From positions 8,924,001 through 8,988,000 of the forward strand of contig NC_133027.1 of NCBI RefSeq assembly GCF_048771995.1: a DNA stretch of 64,000 nucleotides. The letters run 5' to 3'. Positions within the stretch are counted from its first letter, which is position 1, and each line of letters opens with the position of its first letter. Below are positions 26,901 through 39,000 of this stretch, piece after piece. The notes under the pieces were generated by a model. It was not told the origin of the DNA, searched no databases, and was given only the letters and a program-made list of their open reading frames with translations. This DNA comes from Taeniopygia guttata (taxonomy: Eukaryota > Chordata > Aves > Passeriformes > Estrildidae). The translations under genes were made by a program, and so were the position numbers.

Positions 26901-28352
26901 AAAAGCACTCTGAGATCATATGATGCAAAGCACAGCGAAATTGGCAAGTGTTTTCTTGATGTTCCCATTACAAATCCCCTGAGCAATCTATCTCCCTGTC
27001 TTCCTCTCACCACCTCCTCTATCAGGTTCCAGAAGAACGCACGCTCCGTTAGAGTCATCGCTGCTAAAACCATTTTGATAGCTGGCTCCACTCAGTCTCA
27101 AGCTAAATCCAGTGTTTAAGGCCATGGGAGTGTTGACTTCTTAAATGCAGACACATTTCTGCAAGGCATTTTACACTCTCTTGTTCCTTCAGATTGCTCA
27201 GCTAAAGGTTTTTTCAGGACTTTATCAGTTATTAATAATTGTGATGATTCATGATTTATTCATAACAATTTATACATTTGCCATATGCTGCCTGCACACG
27301 CAAACTGTTTGCATGAAGCACACAAATGTGCTTCTTACACATTCTACCCAGTAAATAGATGAGAGAAGATTAGTGAAATGCAAAATGACAATAAAATATC
27401 CTGCAATGGCTTCAGTTTGGAGCTTTGGAATTAAACTGTGCAGAGTACTCATTTTTAGCAGTATCAAAACTAAAACAAACAGGAGGGAGAATAGTGTGAA
27501 AAGTCAAGTTTAACACCTTATTCTGTTTCTATTCTGTCTCCCATAATGATAATTATGGGAGTAAAAGTAAACCCACTTGTCTGGTAAGGTACAACTCAGG
27601 ACAAACAAATATGAGAGTATCTGCAGTATCATCTTTGATGTTCTTTTCTTGCTTTCTTATTAATCTAAGTATTCTTTTTCAGTGAAACACTGTAATAGTT
27701 GCTTGGACTGAGGGAGAGATGGGAAGATCTGACATGCAAATCATTCAAAATGCTTAATAGCAAACCCTGAAAAGATAATATTACTCATTGATTAAAAATA
27801 AGAGGCTTTTTATGGTTATGTCACTAACCAAAAAGTAATTTCTCATAGGTCCACTATGACACCTTCTTCAGTGTGCTGCTCTCCAGATGAAGTGCCTGGC
27901 TTTTATGAGAGGGTAATTATTTAGCATACATAATGCATTGCTGGTTTTGAGTGAACAAGTTCATTAATGGTTAAGTGTGCCCTGTGGAGTAAATGATCAG
28001 TGTTCCAGTGCAGAGTCCCAAAGCAGAAGGGGCAGCTTGGGTCTGACTCACATCTCATCCCACTTTCTGTTGCATTTAGTTGCAGCTTTTGGAACAGAAT
28101 GTTAATTTCAACAGCAATGTTGCCTTGAAAATGAACATCTGAATTTTTACAAACTGGCTACGATTTTACCTACCATTAGCACTCCGTAGGATGGTCTAAA
28201 ATGCATTCAGACCCTTGTCATGCTATAGAATGCTATGGAGTGCATCCAAGACTCTAAGAAATGTTCTTCCCGCATGGCAGGATCAGTGTTACCTATTCCT
28301 GTATTTTGACAAAAATCTGAAACAATCTCTTCCTTCGTTTCACTTTCTTCAC

Positions 28353-28377
28353 TTTTTTTTTTTTTTTTTTTTTTTTT
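28353..28377. repeat. Poly(T) tract
   Basis: 25 consecutive T. No recognisable minus-strand retrogene is attached. Confidence 0.9.
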
Positions 28378-30157
28378 GATGGTGTGTAAAATAATGTTAT
28401 TTCTTTTTCTTCCCACCATGGTACTCTTTCTACACAGTGCTTGAGAACACTGAGTGTCAGTGGAGGCACTTACCAAATGCAGAAGCCTTTCATTATGGAA
28501 CTCATAGGAAGAACACCTGTAAGACCTTGAATTTCCACTTCACCTTTTACATGAAGGGAAGTTAGATTTTGAAATTTGGAAACTTGGGTCTTCAGTATGA
28601 TAGAACTCTGGACTGAAGTCTAGAAACCATCTGCAACTCTGCATTACTTCCTTAAAGAGCAGGCCCAGTCTTACTCTTAATCTGGAAACTTCCTGATTTT
28701 CATATAGTTTTATGGAGAACAAATCTATTACAATTTTGCACTTCCTATCTGAGAAACAAGCAGACCCAAAGAGCTCCAAACTGGACAAAACAACTATGCA
28801 GTTACCCTATTTGTTGCTTCCTGGAGTCCTTTAAAAAAACAAAACAAACAAAAAAAAAAAAACCAACAAACAAAACAAACAGAAGGCAATGGTTATTAGG
28901 TGTCATGGTTTAACCCCAGTCAAAAAGACCTAACTATGGTCTCAAACTATGGTTTATAGAAGTGCAATGACATTAAGCTTTACATGTCTTCACTGAAATG
29001 CCTGTATAATCATGTTTCAGTGAATGTCAGAGGCAAAGGTTTGCTTAGGTATTTTCTGTCAATGACCAAAGTTATTAAAAGGCCTAGCTTCTTTATTGTT
29101 TCCTATGGTATATAAAAGAAATATTTATGACTACTAAAATACATTAAAATAGCAAGAATAATCTGTTAGGGAGAAAATTAAAAAGAATAATTGAAATGTG
29201 TAATTTCAACTCACCAAAAATAGATCATATGCATGTGGGTGGAAAAATGCTGTTTCATTATTCATTTGCAGTACATATATAATCATTTCACAAATTCAAG
29301 CTGATCTTCATTTATCATCCATATGATAGTATATTTCCACATCTTGGGTTGCGTATACAGGATAGAGAACAGTTAGTTTAGAATATTTATTTTGTAATAC
29401 CATTTTGCACTCTGGGAGTTATACATTAGTTTTAATCTGCTTTAACAACAGTAATGCCAAGCTAGAGGAAATAGACAAGATATTTGAGCACTAATTGGGC
29501 TTGTTGTTAAGTTATGACTTGGTAGTTTTTAAGAACTTGGCTGCAATGAATTTTCAGGCATTGCTGTCTGTTCCTGTCCATGCTAATCAGTACTCTGTAG
29601 CACAGTGGGTCTTACATTTAATGGAGCAGCACGGAGCTCTTGCCAGCATTCAAGCAATTGATTCCATAGAAGGGGCACAATATAAATCAAGCACAGAGCA
29701 AAACTGCTGTGTTCTACAAGCTTGGAATAAGAGCACCCTTTGTCATATTCAAGGCACTCAAAGACTCTCCTGCTGTGCTTATGTTGATTGTACTTCCTTT
29801 ATCTTCTGCTTGGGTTTGTTTTTCTCTCCTTTTTTTTTCAGTGTCTTTAGTGTTGTTTTAATGTGGGCTCTGATCAACTGAAGTTCACTTCCAATTTTTT
29901 CCTTCAAAAGTTTGAGAAGGTGAGGAATGGGGATTTTTTCCACCTAATTGCTTCTTGTAATTGTTCCTTCCTCATAAATACACAAAAACAATCAGCAAAA
30001 GACTTAATCTATTTGACCTGATTCAAATTTCAAAACTCCTTAAATTCTTCTTGTCTCAATGTGTACATCAGATTTGTACACAATCCATTATTCAAAACCT
30101 GGCTTATATCCATATCCAGATATATAATTAAGTATAAAATGTTATTCAGCTGAGGAT

Positions 30158-30211
<54 letters not shown>

Positions 30212-31835
30212 CAAGTGTCCCAAAAGAGTGTCCACCTGAGTTTTTGTATTTAATGTATTCTATCAATAGCCTCCAAGCAAAGTATAAAATTTTAACTGAT
30301 GAAGTATAAGGGCAACACAAAGAAATTAAGACTAATAAAGAATAACTCAGCAAGAAAATTTTATGCTACTCAGAATCACATTCTTCTGGGGAGAGTCAAA
30401 TGTATCATACACGTGGGGAACAGAGGGGTTTTAGACCATTCCTACAGAAAATATTCTAGAAAGTAATAGCTTTGAGAACAACAGATGCTGTCACACGGAC
30501 AAAAAAAAAAAAATGTAATGAATTTTAACACTAGCAAACCACTACAGGTAAAAGTAAAATTGTATGGAGATAAACAGTATTAACTTTTGGTTATAGCACT
30601 TGAGGGGAAAAAAACTATTTATTTCAAGTGTTCACATTTCACTGCCAATACTGGAAAGTTTTGGTGGTTCAGAAGAAAACTGCAGGAATAGAGTAGGGCC
30701 TGAAATAAAAAGCCTAAAAAGCTTAAAAGGCTACACCAACTGTGTACCTCAAAAGAGTTTACAAGGTGACACAATCACAATCCATAATAACCACATAGGA
30801 CAAAGAGAACAAAGTCATAACAGGAGGCAATGGCCAAGGAATGACATTTATTAACAAATAGAGAAATAGTAAAAGCATTTTCTGTAGGAATTATTGCCTT
30901 TTTTTTTTTTCTTGTGGGTTTTTGAGGGGTTTTTTGGGTTATTTTTGTTGGCTTTATTTTTTTGTCCCCCACAGGCTCCCTGCCAGCTCTGGGAAAAATT
31001 CGAAGCCAGAAAAAAAATTATATCAGAACTCAGATGCATATTTTAACAGTGAAATGAATATTTGAGCTATTTAATGGGGTAAATCCTGGATTTTTCTGGG
31101 GAAAAATTTTTGCTGGGGAGAACTCTAGTGCAATTAAACCTACGTAATGTATGCATTGACATCTACATCTGAGCTCTCTTTTTAATCTAGAAATTCTTTG
31201 TATTCATAATTTACCTTCCATGGTTAAGAAATCTGTCCCATTAATTAGACCCAGTGTAATGCAGTGCTTAGATATCCAGAGCATGTATGTGTTTGATTCA
31301 TGGACATCAACTGTAAGACAAATGACTCATCACTTATTTATATTAAGTCAGTTGATCAGAAGATCTGGTCTTGATAAAAACAATAATTGGAGAAAATGAC
31401 GGGATTTGTGATATTCACCAAATCATAATTGTCTTGTGTGATCTTAGCGGATATGCCTGTAAGAACTCTCTATGGATCTAACTTTCTTGTCATTCTCTAG
31501 ATGAAGAAAGATCCACCTATTATGTTTGTTCGATGCTTCTTTTTTCTTTATCATCAATATCAAAGCTACATCTCTTTTCTAAATCTGACTATATATGATT
31601 ATAGTCAGTCTATACAGGATTTCTTTTTGTAATTGAGATGAACAGAGAGGGGGGAAAGTGTCCTTTCCTGTTGATGCTTCTGAGAAAACAAGAAAAAATG
31701 TAATTCAATATTTGCAACGTTTTTACCTGAGCCTATATCACTGGAAATAGATAAAAAATTCATAGTATAATTTTTTTCTCAGTGCTGTTACTGGAAAAGA
31801 AAATTGCCAGTTTGTGAGTTATGAGTCTGTAGATG
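28378..31835. other. AT-rich non-genic DNA
   Basis: No supported gene. It holds an A/C-rich tract (28831-28881), a short avian-repeat-like motif at 28900-28920, a GATA microsatellite (30159-30211), a 13-A run near 30501 and a T/G-rich run (about 30899-30962). Confidence 0.55.
30159..30211. repeat. (GATA)n microsatellite
   Basis: About 13 uninterrupted tetranucleotide copies. Likely length-polymorphic. Confidence 0.95.
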
Positions 31836-31924
31836 GGGCCAAATTTGTCTTGTATTCACACCAATGGAACTTAATTGAAATCAGTGAATTTGCACTAATG
31901 CAACTGTGAACAGAAATTGACCTC
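31836..31924. repeat. Degraded palindromic repeat (archosaur/turtle type), tentative
   Basis: It starts 'ggggccaaattt' and ends 'aaattgacctc', with internal 'cacaccaatg' and 'gcactaatgcaa' forming imperfect complementary halves. This resembles a palindromic 'gggccaaattctg…' element I associate with turtle and crocodilian DNA. The identification is from remembered pattern, not from an alignment. Confidence 0.4.
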
Positions 31925-33494
31925 TTGTGCCTGCTGGAACACAGCCCAAAAGCCACTTGACTTACTTGTGCTTAAGCTTTGCTCTGCATGAATGTCTACT
32001 GTTTTACTAGCAGTAAGTTATGTAATATTCATGGTTTAATGGTGCATATTCTCCTAATAGACTGGGTAGATGCCAGCAGACTACATCCAAGCAGTACTAC
32101 ACATTTGCTCTGTTGACCTCTGTACTCATTCAATCACATGAAGTAGTTACAGCTGGGACTCCAGTAAGGAATTCCAACTTCCAAAATGTTCCCAGTGCCA
32201 CTATGCAAATGCTAGCAAAGAGCCTCTGTTGTAATTAGCCTAGATTTCCTTACAATATCTAGTTACAATGGAGTACCATGAATATTCATGGACAATTCAT
32301 TTGAATTAGGAACATTCATGAATAAATCATTTGGCTGAGAACAGGGTACCGTATGCTGCATTTCATGGCTCCTGTGATTTATTCCATAGTGTTACAATTT
32401 GTAATATTAGCAGCTATCATAAAGTTTATTTTTCAAGCCTTCATTTCCAGCTGTGACCGTGGCACTCTGGGGATCAGCTAAGCCTTTTCTTATACCCTGT
32501 AAGGTCAGATCGCAGCCTAAACACATAATGCAGATTTACTGCTCTTCTACTACACATTCTCATTAGTGCTTCTGCAAGATGTCTTTGTTCTCTGGGTGTA
32601 TGACACCAGCCTCAGACACGGGGGGAATGCAGCACAGTTTCCGGGCTAACATTGGAAGGGAGACACAATGCTGGAGGAAGCAGTGGAGAAGAGTGCCCAG
32701 AGAATTTGTGCAGTGTCCATCCTTAGGCGTTTTCCAAGGTGGGAGTGGTTAAAGCCTTGAGCAACACAAGATGTGATATTAACGCTGAAAGCTGTGAGCT
32801 AAGGGGTTTTTATATGGCCAGCAGTAAGAAAGCAAAAAGTTACTTATATTAAAAAAATTTATCATGTCTTTATTTTTGCTTCGTCATAAGTCAGACAGTA
32901 TCCAGTTTATTGTAGTAATGCCATCCTTTAGAGTGAGGACCGGTCACTTTTTCTTATATCTTATCTATTAACTTCAAGTACAGAAATTCTTCATTTTGGC
33001 ATTCTTAGAAATGACAGAATTAGTAATGATTTATTCATATATTTTGGCTGGCCATTAGTTGATTTTGAAAGGGAGAGACGACATCACATGATCAAACACT
33101 GCTCAAATGGTGAAGAGCAAAATTAGGAGACTGAGAAATTCACAGGCAATAACCACTTACTAGTAATTGAGTTCCTCCCATGTGGTTGAATAATAAACAG
33201 ACGTAAGGCAACCAAGACCTCATTATCAATAATATTTGAGCCAGAAAAGAGAATATGTATTTCTGAATAAACTAGCAAATGTGTGAGGCTTAAGCATTCC
33301 CTGTTAACTGTGTAACTACAGAAGCGCGGAGTTAGTCCATGTTGTTCTATAAATACTTCATTTGGGTATGATATCGTGGCTTGAGGACAACTTGCTTGCT
33401 GCTGACAGGTATTGCCATCTATATTCTACATACAAGAGATAGAGATGCTTCCATTAAAATCAAGTGTACTCTACAAAAAAAACCCCCAAAAAAC

Positions 33495-33525
<31 letters not shown>

Positions 33526-35430
33526 ACAAAAAACCACAAGAAAATACAACAAACAAAATAAACCCCACCTCACCAAAAACCTAACAAAAAACATATCACA
33601 AAGAAGATACAAGATGAAGGAAAAAAAAAAAAATAGTGATTTACAGACTTAAAAGGTCTATGCATGGAAAGTGGGAAACAAGAACTTGAACTTCTGATTA
33701 ACACTGGCAATTATTGTCTACCCTAAGACCTGCTTGGAATAACTCCCATAACAAATTCCTTTCTAATCAAAGTCACAGTTGGTAGATTGCTGATGTTATG
33801 GCCTTTTAATGCTTCTGTGCTATGAAATGAAGATTCTGATATGGCATTTCTGGTCATAATTTCACAAGTCTCAGACATATAATAGCTGGAAAGAAGATAA
33901 CTTGTAATTGATTTGAGTTTGAAAAACTGTGTTAGAAGTAAAAACAAAAAACTGAAGAGCTGGTTTTGTATTTTATATAATCATCTTCCATGGCCACTTA
34001 GCAGGCATATGGAAGAGAACAATGGTTAAGTTATTTGAATTAGAAGGAAGACAATAATAGAGAATGAAGTCACATGTATGGTAGGAAATCACCAATATAT
34101 CTGAAAGAAATCTGAAAATGATGTGACCTATCTGAGTTCACTGAACTTATATTTACAGAGGTTAACTCTTTTAACATCTGTTTTGATTGAAGAAATAAAA
34201 AACAAAAATGGTAACATTGATTTTCAAATTATAAAAAAACTGTTCAGATGTAAAAGAGATATAATATAAACTGAGGAAATTCTGCCTATATTGGCTTTCT
34301 GTGACAGCTGAACTGATTCTGAATGTGAGAATAACAGGTCACCTTGCAAGCAGACTGAATTCAACATAAAAATAAAGTGTTTCACATACTGAAATACAGA
34401 AGAAACCCCTGCCTTCAGAAAACAAAATTTTAAAGAACTGAGAAATCCATGCTTTGAATATGCAGAGGTCTATTATTGCTGGTCCTTAGTCTCTTTCACA
34501 TTCTCTGGAAGAGAATGTACCAGAGACTTGTTGATTATCTAAACAGTTGACCTGAAATATGCTCAGTTCTTTGAGAAGACCTTATTTCTAAATTTTGCAT
34601 AATCAGAGTTCAACAGCAGGGTATGACAAGGTACCAGAATAAGGCAGATTAGACTAGAGAAAAGACCAAGGGTAAATATAACAGACCAGTATGTAACAGC
34701 ACTAGAAAAAGAAAAGTAAGAAAATGTTTCCAATATGTTCTGGAAATAAATGGAAGTTTCAGTAAAAGCAAGGCTATACATTAGGGAAATATTTTAAAAT
34801 AGAGAGCTTTTAAACTCACTCAAAATGGGAAAAGGACAATCTTATACTGAAATGAGAAAAAAGTAACCAACAGAAATATGGGGGTCATCTAAATGATAAA
34901 AATTATAAACTTTTTTTTGCAAAAGTTTGTGAAAGAATAAAACCACTTTTTAAAATATTAAAAAAATATATTCCTTGTATTTTTTAAGGTAGGTGTTACC
35001 ACGTGGTTTTTACCTTTTTTTTTTTTTAATTATTTTATTTTCCTAAATTGTATGTGCTGTAGTGGAGTAGATCTGTCTGCCCCACTCTGTCTGACATTAT
35101 TTCTTGGGGACTCCTCAGTAGATCTCCCTCATCTTGTGCTGAACCTTTCCAACTTTCCCCTCAAATATATCTGAAAAAAATTATTGTACCTGGTAGTTGA
35201 CTCATAGTTGAAGGTAATCAGCATTCATATTTAAATTGAGCAAAGCCTTAAAAAAGTGCGGGGTACTGCCAACTAAATTTCTCTTACTGGAATCAGGCAT
35301 CAGAACAGCTGATGAATCTTAGGAGAACAAAAGACTTATAATTAAAAAGCAATGCTAAATATTTTAGTAAGATACTGAATCCAGACAGAAGGCACACTGA
35401 TTTGTTACAAGGGGATGTATTGCCCCCAGG
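31925..35430. other. AT-rich non-genic DNA
   Basis: No supported gene. An A/C-rich low-complexity tract lies at 33475-33599. The segment 32000-32720 is free of simple repeats and reads like ordinary unique DNA; conservation cannot be judged from one sequence. Confidence 0.55.
33475..33599. repeat. (CAAAA)n / A-C-rich low-complexity tract
   Basis: Runs of CAAAA and CAAAAA, then looser A/C sequence with hardly any G or T. Open frames through it are lysine/asparagine-rich artefacts. Confidence 0.9.
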
Positions 35431-35537
35431 TAAAAAAAACCCAAAAAAACAAAACAACAACAACAAAAAAAAAAACAAACCCAAAAAAACCCAATATATA
35501 AACACACAAGCCAAAACAACAAAAACCCAAACCAAAC
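35431..35537. repeat. A/C-rich tract, left part
   Basis: Low-complexity A and C with CAA runs. It was split from the matching tract at 36173-36242 by the LTR insertion. Confidence 0.85.
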
Positions 35538-36172
35538 TGTGGGAACCCAGGGCACTGGGAATATTTCTCTGTCTGCTCTGGGGTGTCCTGACCCTCAGGG
35601 GAGCACTGACTTTGACCCTCATTCGTGGACAAAACTTCCAAAGCCTCAATGTAAACTAGAAATCATAAAAGTGTGAAATAGATTGTAGAGATTGCAGATA
35701 GTAGTGTAGCATGTCACATGGGTGAGAAATTTAGGTTTTAGGATTTTTAATGTGTTATAGATGGGTTCAAGATGGAAGATATAGGGTGTTGTCTTGAGTT
35801 CCTTTCTTCTTTCTTCTTCTTCCTCTTCTTGGGTTTAGGTGGTAACTTGTAGTTGGGTAGAAAAATCCATATTGCAGGTCTTTAGGGGGTTAGAAAGGAA
35901 AATAATTTAGGTGTCGCTTTTTAACTGAGTAGCTTAATTTTTTATTAGACTTTAAAAGACCTTGCAACATGAGGTCATTAGCCATTTTTGTACTGTTTTT
36001 CATGCACGCAGATTCTGGTGCAGACAGTGCGCTGAAGTTTTGATAAGATAACAATAAACAGAAGCTGAAGACTGAAAACTTCCAATGTGTCTCTCGTTCC
36101 TGACACAGAACTGCTCCAGGAGAGTCTCCCCTGCCAGGGGAGCCCCCAGAGAGTTGCCCAACTTGGGGCCCA
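35538..36172 (+). mobile_element. Solo LTR, ERVL-like
   Basis: The element begins TGTGGGAACCC and ends GGGGCCCA, so it has TG…CA ends with short inverted termini (TGGG/CCCA within them). It is flanked on both sides by the perfect 5-bp duplication CAAAC (35533-35537 and 36173-36177), which marks retroviral integration; five bases is typical of ERVL-class elements. AATAAA at 36053-36058 lies about 115 bp before the 3' end, giving + orientation. No internal retroviral sequence flanks it, so it is a solo LTR left by LTR-LTR recombination. The wording resembles zebra finch ERVL LTRs; the family assignment is from memory. Confidence 0.82.
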
Positions 36173-36242
36173 CAAACTCACACAAACAAACAAACAAACA
36201 AAAAGCAACCAAAAATAAAAGGAAAAACAAACAAAAAAAAAA
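36173..36242. repeat. (CAAA)n / A-C-rich tract, right part
   Basis: CAAAC target duplication followed by CAAA repeats and A-rich sequence. Continuous with 35431-35537 before the LTR insertion. Confidence 0.85.
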
Positions 36243-38892
36243 GCCACAGAAAAATATTGAATAAGTGAACTCTTCCCTATTTAATTTTTAAGAGTTTTTT
36301 TTCAAATTTTATTTCTCTTTAAAGGTTATTTATTCTTTTATGAAGCTAAATGCCAAGCCAAAAGATACCCACATATCTCATGAAGAAAGAAACTTCTGGG
36401 AAGGAAGGAAGGAGGGTAAATATTTAAGGAACTAGCTACAAGGCTTACTGCAGAATCCTACAGAAGAGTAAAGCCTGGAAATTAGCTCCAGAAATCTAGT
36501 TGGTGTAGTTAAATGGGAAAAAAATCTGAGTTGAGATCCACTTATGGTGAGCTGGCATTACAGGACAATATTAAGTTTTGATGTGTGTCCAATAAACCAT
36601 GGAGAAAGATCCACTATCCCATTGTCAGGTGAATCTAAGCTTCTTTGTTCAGCTAGACTAACAAGTCTGTTAACAACAAAAGACTAAAGAGTCAGTTGTA
36701 CTCTCCAAGTCATACTATAAAACGCGATCTTATTACTGTGGCTGTTTTTGTTGTAAAAGGCAGATGGATGGTAAGAAACAAATGGCTGGACACTAAGAAA
36801 TGCCTTCCTTCTCTCATTCCAAATATGCTCCTCTTTTAACATAATTCTGAAATTTCATTGAAGTAGATGTTTTGGGATTTTTGTATGGAAAATATTATGA
36901 TGCAGAAAATTGTTTTAATTTAAGGATGAGGAAAAGTTATGTTTAGGAGGTAACATATTTCCTTAATAATAGGGTGCAAATGATTCCATGTATTAGTGAT
37001 CAGAACAAAAACTAGTATGAGTCTCCTGCCAGAGAAGAAAGACTGTTACTTGATTCTAAACTTTTTTGCTCCCACTCTGCATAGTGCATTAAATGAGCCC
37101 TGATTTATATCGGCTCTGATTTACATTTGGCACTACTCTGGCACCAAGCATTACAAAGAGCTTTAAACTGTGAGTGAATATACAGCTCACTGTAATTTAA
37201 GAACATTTTGAGGTCATTTCATGCTGGCAGAGTGTAAGAAGATATTTGAGCTTCTGGTGTCTAGACTAACAGGGCAAAAAGGCCTCCTACATTTCTGAGG
37301 GAGTGAAGATTGATGAAAAAAAGAGACAAGCTGCCACCTCACCCTCACCCCAACACTCAGCATCAGGAGAAGCATCTGAGCCAGGCAGCTGGGGCACGTG
37401 ACCCCATGGACAGGAACAAAAACTACTGCTGCTCAAAGCTGTGTCAGCAGACCCAGCATTAAATCCACCCTGGGCACAATTCAGATGACCCTGAAGGTGC
37501 TGACAGCTACTGAGGACAAGACTGGATTCTGAGTTGTAAAACTATTCCTAAGGCCTGGAATAGTGAATAGTTTCCCACTTAACTGACAATATTAGTATGA
37601 CTATTAAGCCAAGACTACAAAATTAATAATAGTAATAATATTAACAGTAATAATAATTAATGATAATAGTGGTGCAATCCTGCTTCATTCTTGTTACTTT
37701 TATTTTCTGACACTGAAATAATATTTGACTATGGTGTAGGATCAATGATATTTAAGATATATCAGATATACTGAAGATATTGCTTATATATCCCCCAAGA
37801 GAGGTGGGTCCCTGCCCCTGGAAAAGGGTTTGGAACTAGATTACCTTTTAGGTCTCATCCAATCCAAGATATTCCATGAGTCTACAGTATAAATAATAAA
37901 GCTATGAGTCATTCTTAACCTCATGGATCTTAATTTTATTCTTTTTATATTATGAAATTCTCAGTTGTAACACTGCTTGAAAATATTTAATGCTTGTTTT
38001 TAAATAAATATAGGTTGCATACTCAAAAACTGTACAATTTTATTTCATTGCAATTTAAATTGTTTCCTTTTATGTCTGAGAGTTGTAAAAATAAATCAAA
38101 AGAAAAATGTCAAAACATTAATGGATGTAATCTTGCTGTTCTGAGGCTATTGTTCTCTACTGGATAGCACAAAATTATTCAGTCATAGCTCATATTAGGT
38201 CACTTCAGATGATGAGAGTTCCTTTCAAATGAGACCTGTCTTTCATTCCCACAAGAAAATAATCAGTACAGCTCTTTCCATCCTTCCATGTAGAAAAAAC
38301 TAATACTCAATTAGATCTATACTTTTCTTCATCCCAGGTTCAAGAATATTCTTTTGGGTCTTTAAATCCTTTAAAAACTGACTACAAAGGTTTCAGCACA
38401 TCAGGGTTAGTTGAGAAAGGAAAAAAATACACATCTGGATCACAGTTTTGTAAGCATTTCTTCATTTTACCATATGATCAAATGGCTTTTCTGAGTACCA
38501 ATAAATAAGCATAATGCTAGTCAAATACTGTCCATATACTAATAAATCATCTGACAGAAAACCCATTCAAATTCCAGAAGTGCAGCAACACTCATAGCTA
38601 TACAATAAAATATGACATATAACTCACAACTTGGAACTCCCAGCTGTATTTCTCCAGTATTCACAGTCTCATAATATCCAATTACTTTTATAAATGCAAT
38701 TGCAAAAAGTTATGCCAAGCAACTTTGCATGTTTGTATCCACTGAGGATTTGTTATAAAATTGCCAATCTCAAACACGTCCTTAATCTCATTAAAGAGTT
38801 ATCTATTCACCCAGGGAACTTTGGCAAAATTAAAGGTTTAGTTTCCTTTATGATATACTTTGTTTCTTGCACAGGAACTTTTATTGGAAGAC
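36243..38892. other. AT-rich non-genic DNA with one CR1 tail
   Basis: No supported gene. The patch at 37310-37560 is less AT-rich and unassigned; 37617-37670 is AAT-rich. Confidence 0.55.
37795..37886 (+). repeat. CR1 LINE 3' tail
   Basis: 'gaggtgggtccctgcccctg', 'tttggaactagatta', 'ggtctcatccaatcc' and 'attccatgagtcta' follow the CR1 3' terminal order in sense orientation. Confidence 0.85.
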
Positions 38893-39000
38893 CTCAAAGC
38901 AGTTTACAAACTTTAATAAATTAAGCTGCTCATCTCATTTGTCATATAGATAAGTATTATTATCCCACCTTTGTAGATACAGACAAGTGAGGTATAGCAG
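38893..39000 (+). repeat. MIR/L2-like ancient retroposon tail
   Basis: 'aaagcagtttacaaac', 'ctcatttgtcatatagataa', 'gtattattatcccacctttg' and 'tagatacagacaagtgaggt' match, in order, the classic 3' end shared by MIR and L2 ('ttatcctcacaa…taggtattattatcccc…acagatgaggaaactgagg'). It is strongly decayed, as expected for an element predating the bird lineage. Confidence 0.6.

Larger units (their letters stand above)
25446..28352. other. AT-rich non-genic DNA
   Basis: No supported gene. It holds a 26-bp tandem duplication (26335-26386), a CR1 tail (26840-26900) and a perfect 10-bp-arm palindrome at 27538-27561. Confidence 0.55.

Noticed and set aside
29495..29881. 128-codon plus-strand frame with a hydrophobic C-terminus
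   Set aside because: TTG start, no family motif; the hydrophobic end comes from a T-rich stretch.
33381..33652. Lys/Asn-rich open frames
   Set aside because: They read through the (CAAAA)n tract.
35293..35659. 118-codon minus-strand frame with Phe/Val-rich, membrane-like stretch
   Set aside because: It translates the complement of an A/C-rich tract plus the start of the solo LTR. The hydrophobic run is an artefact of poly(T)/TTG.
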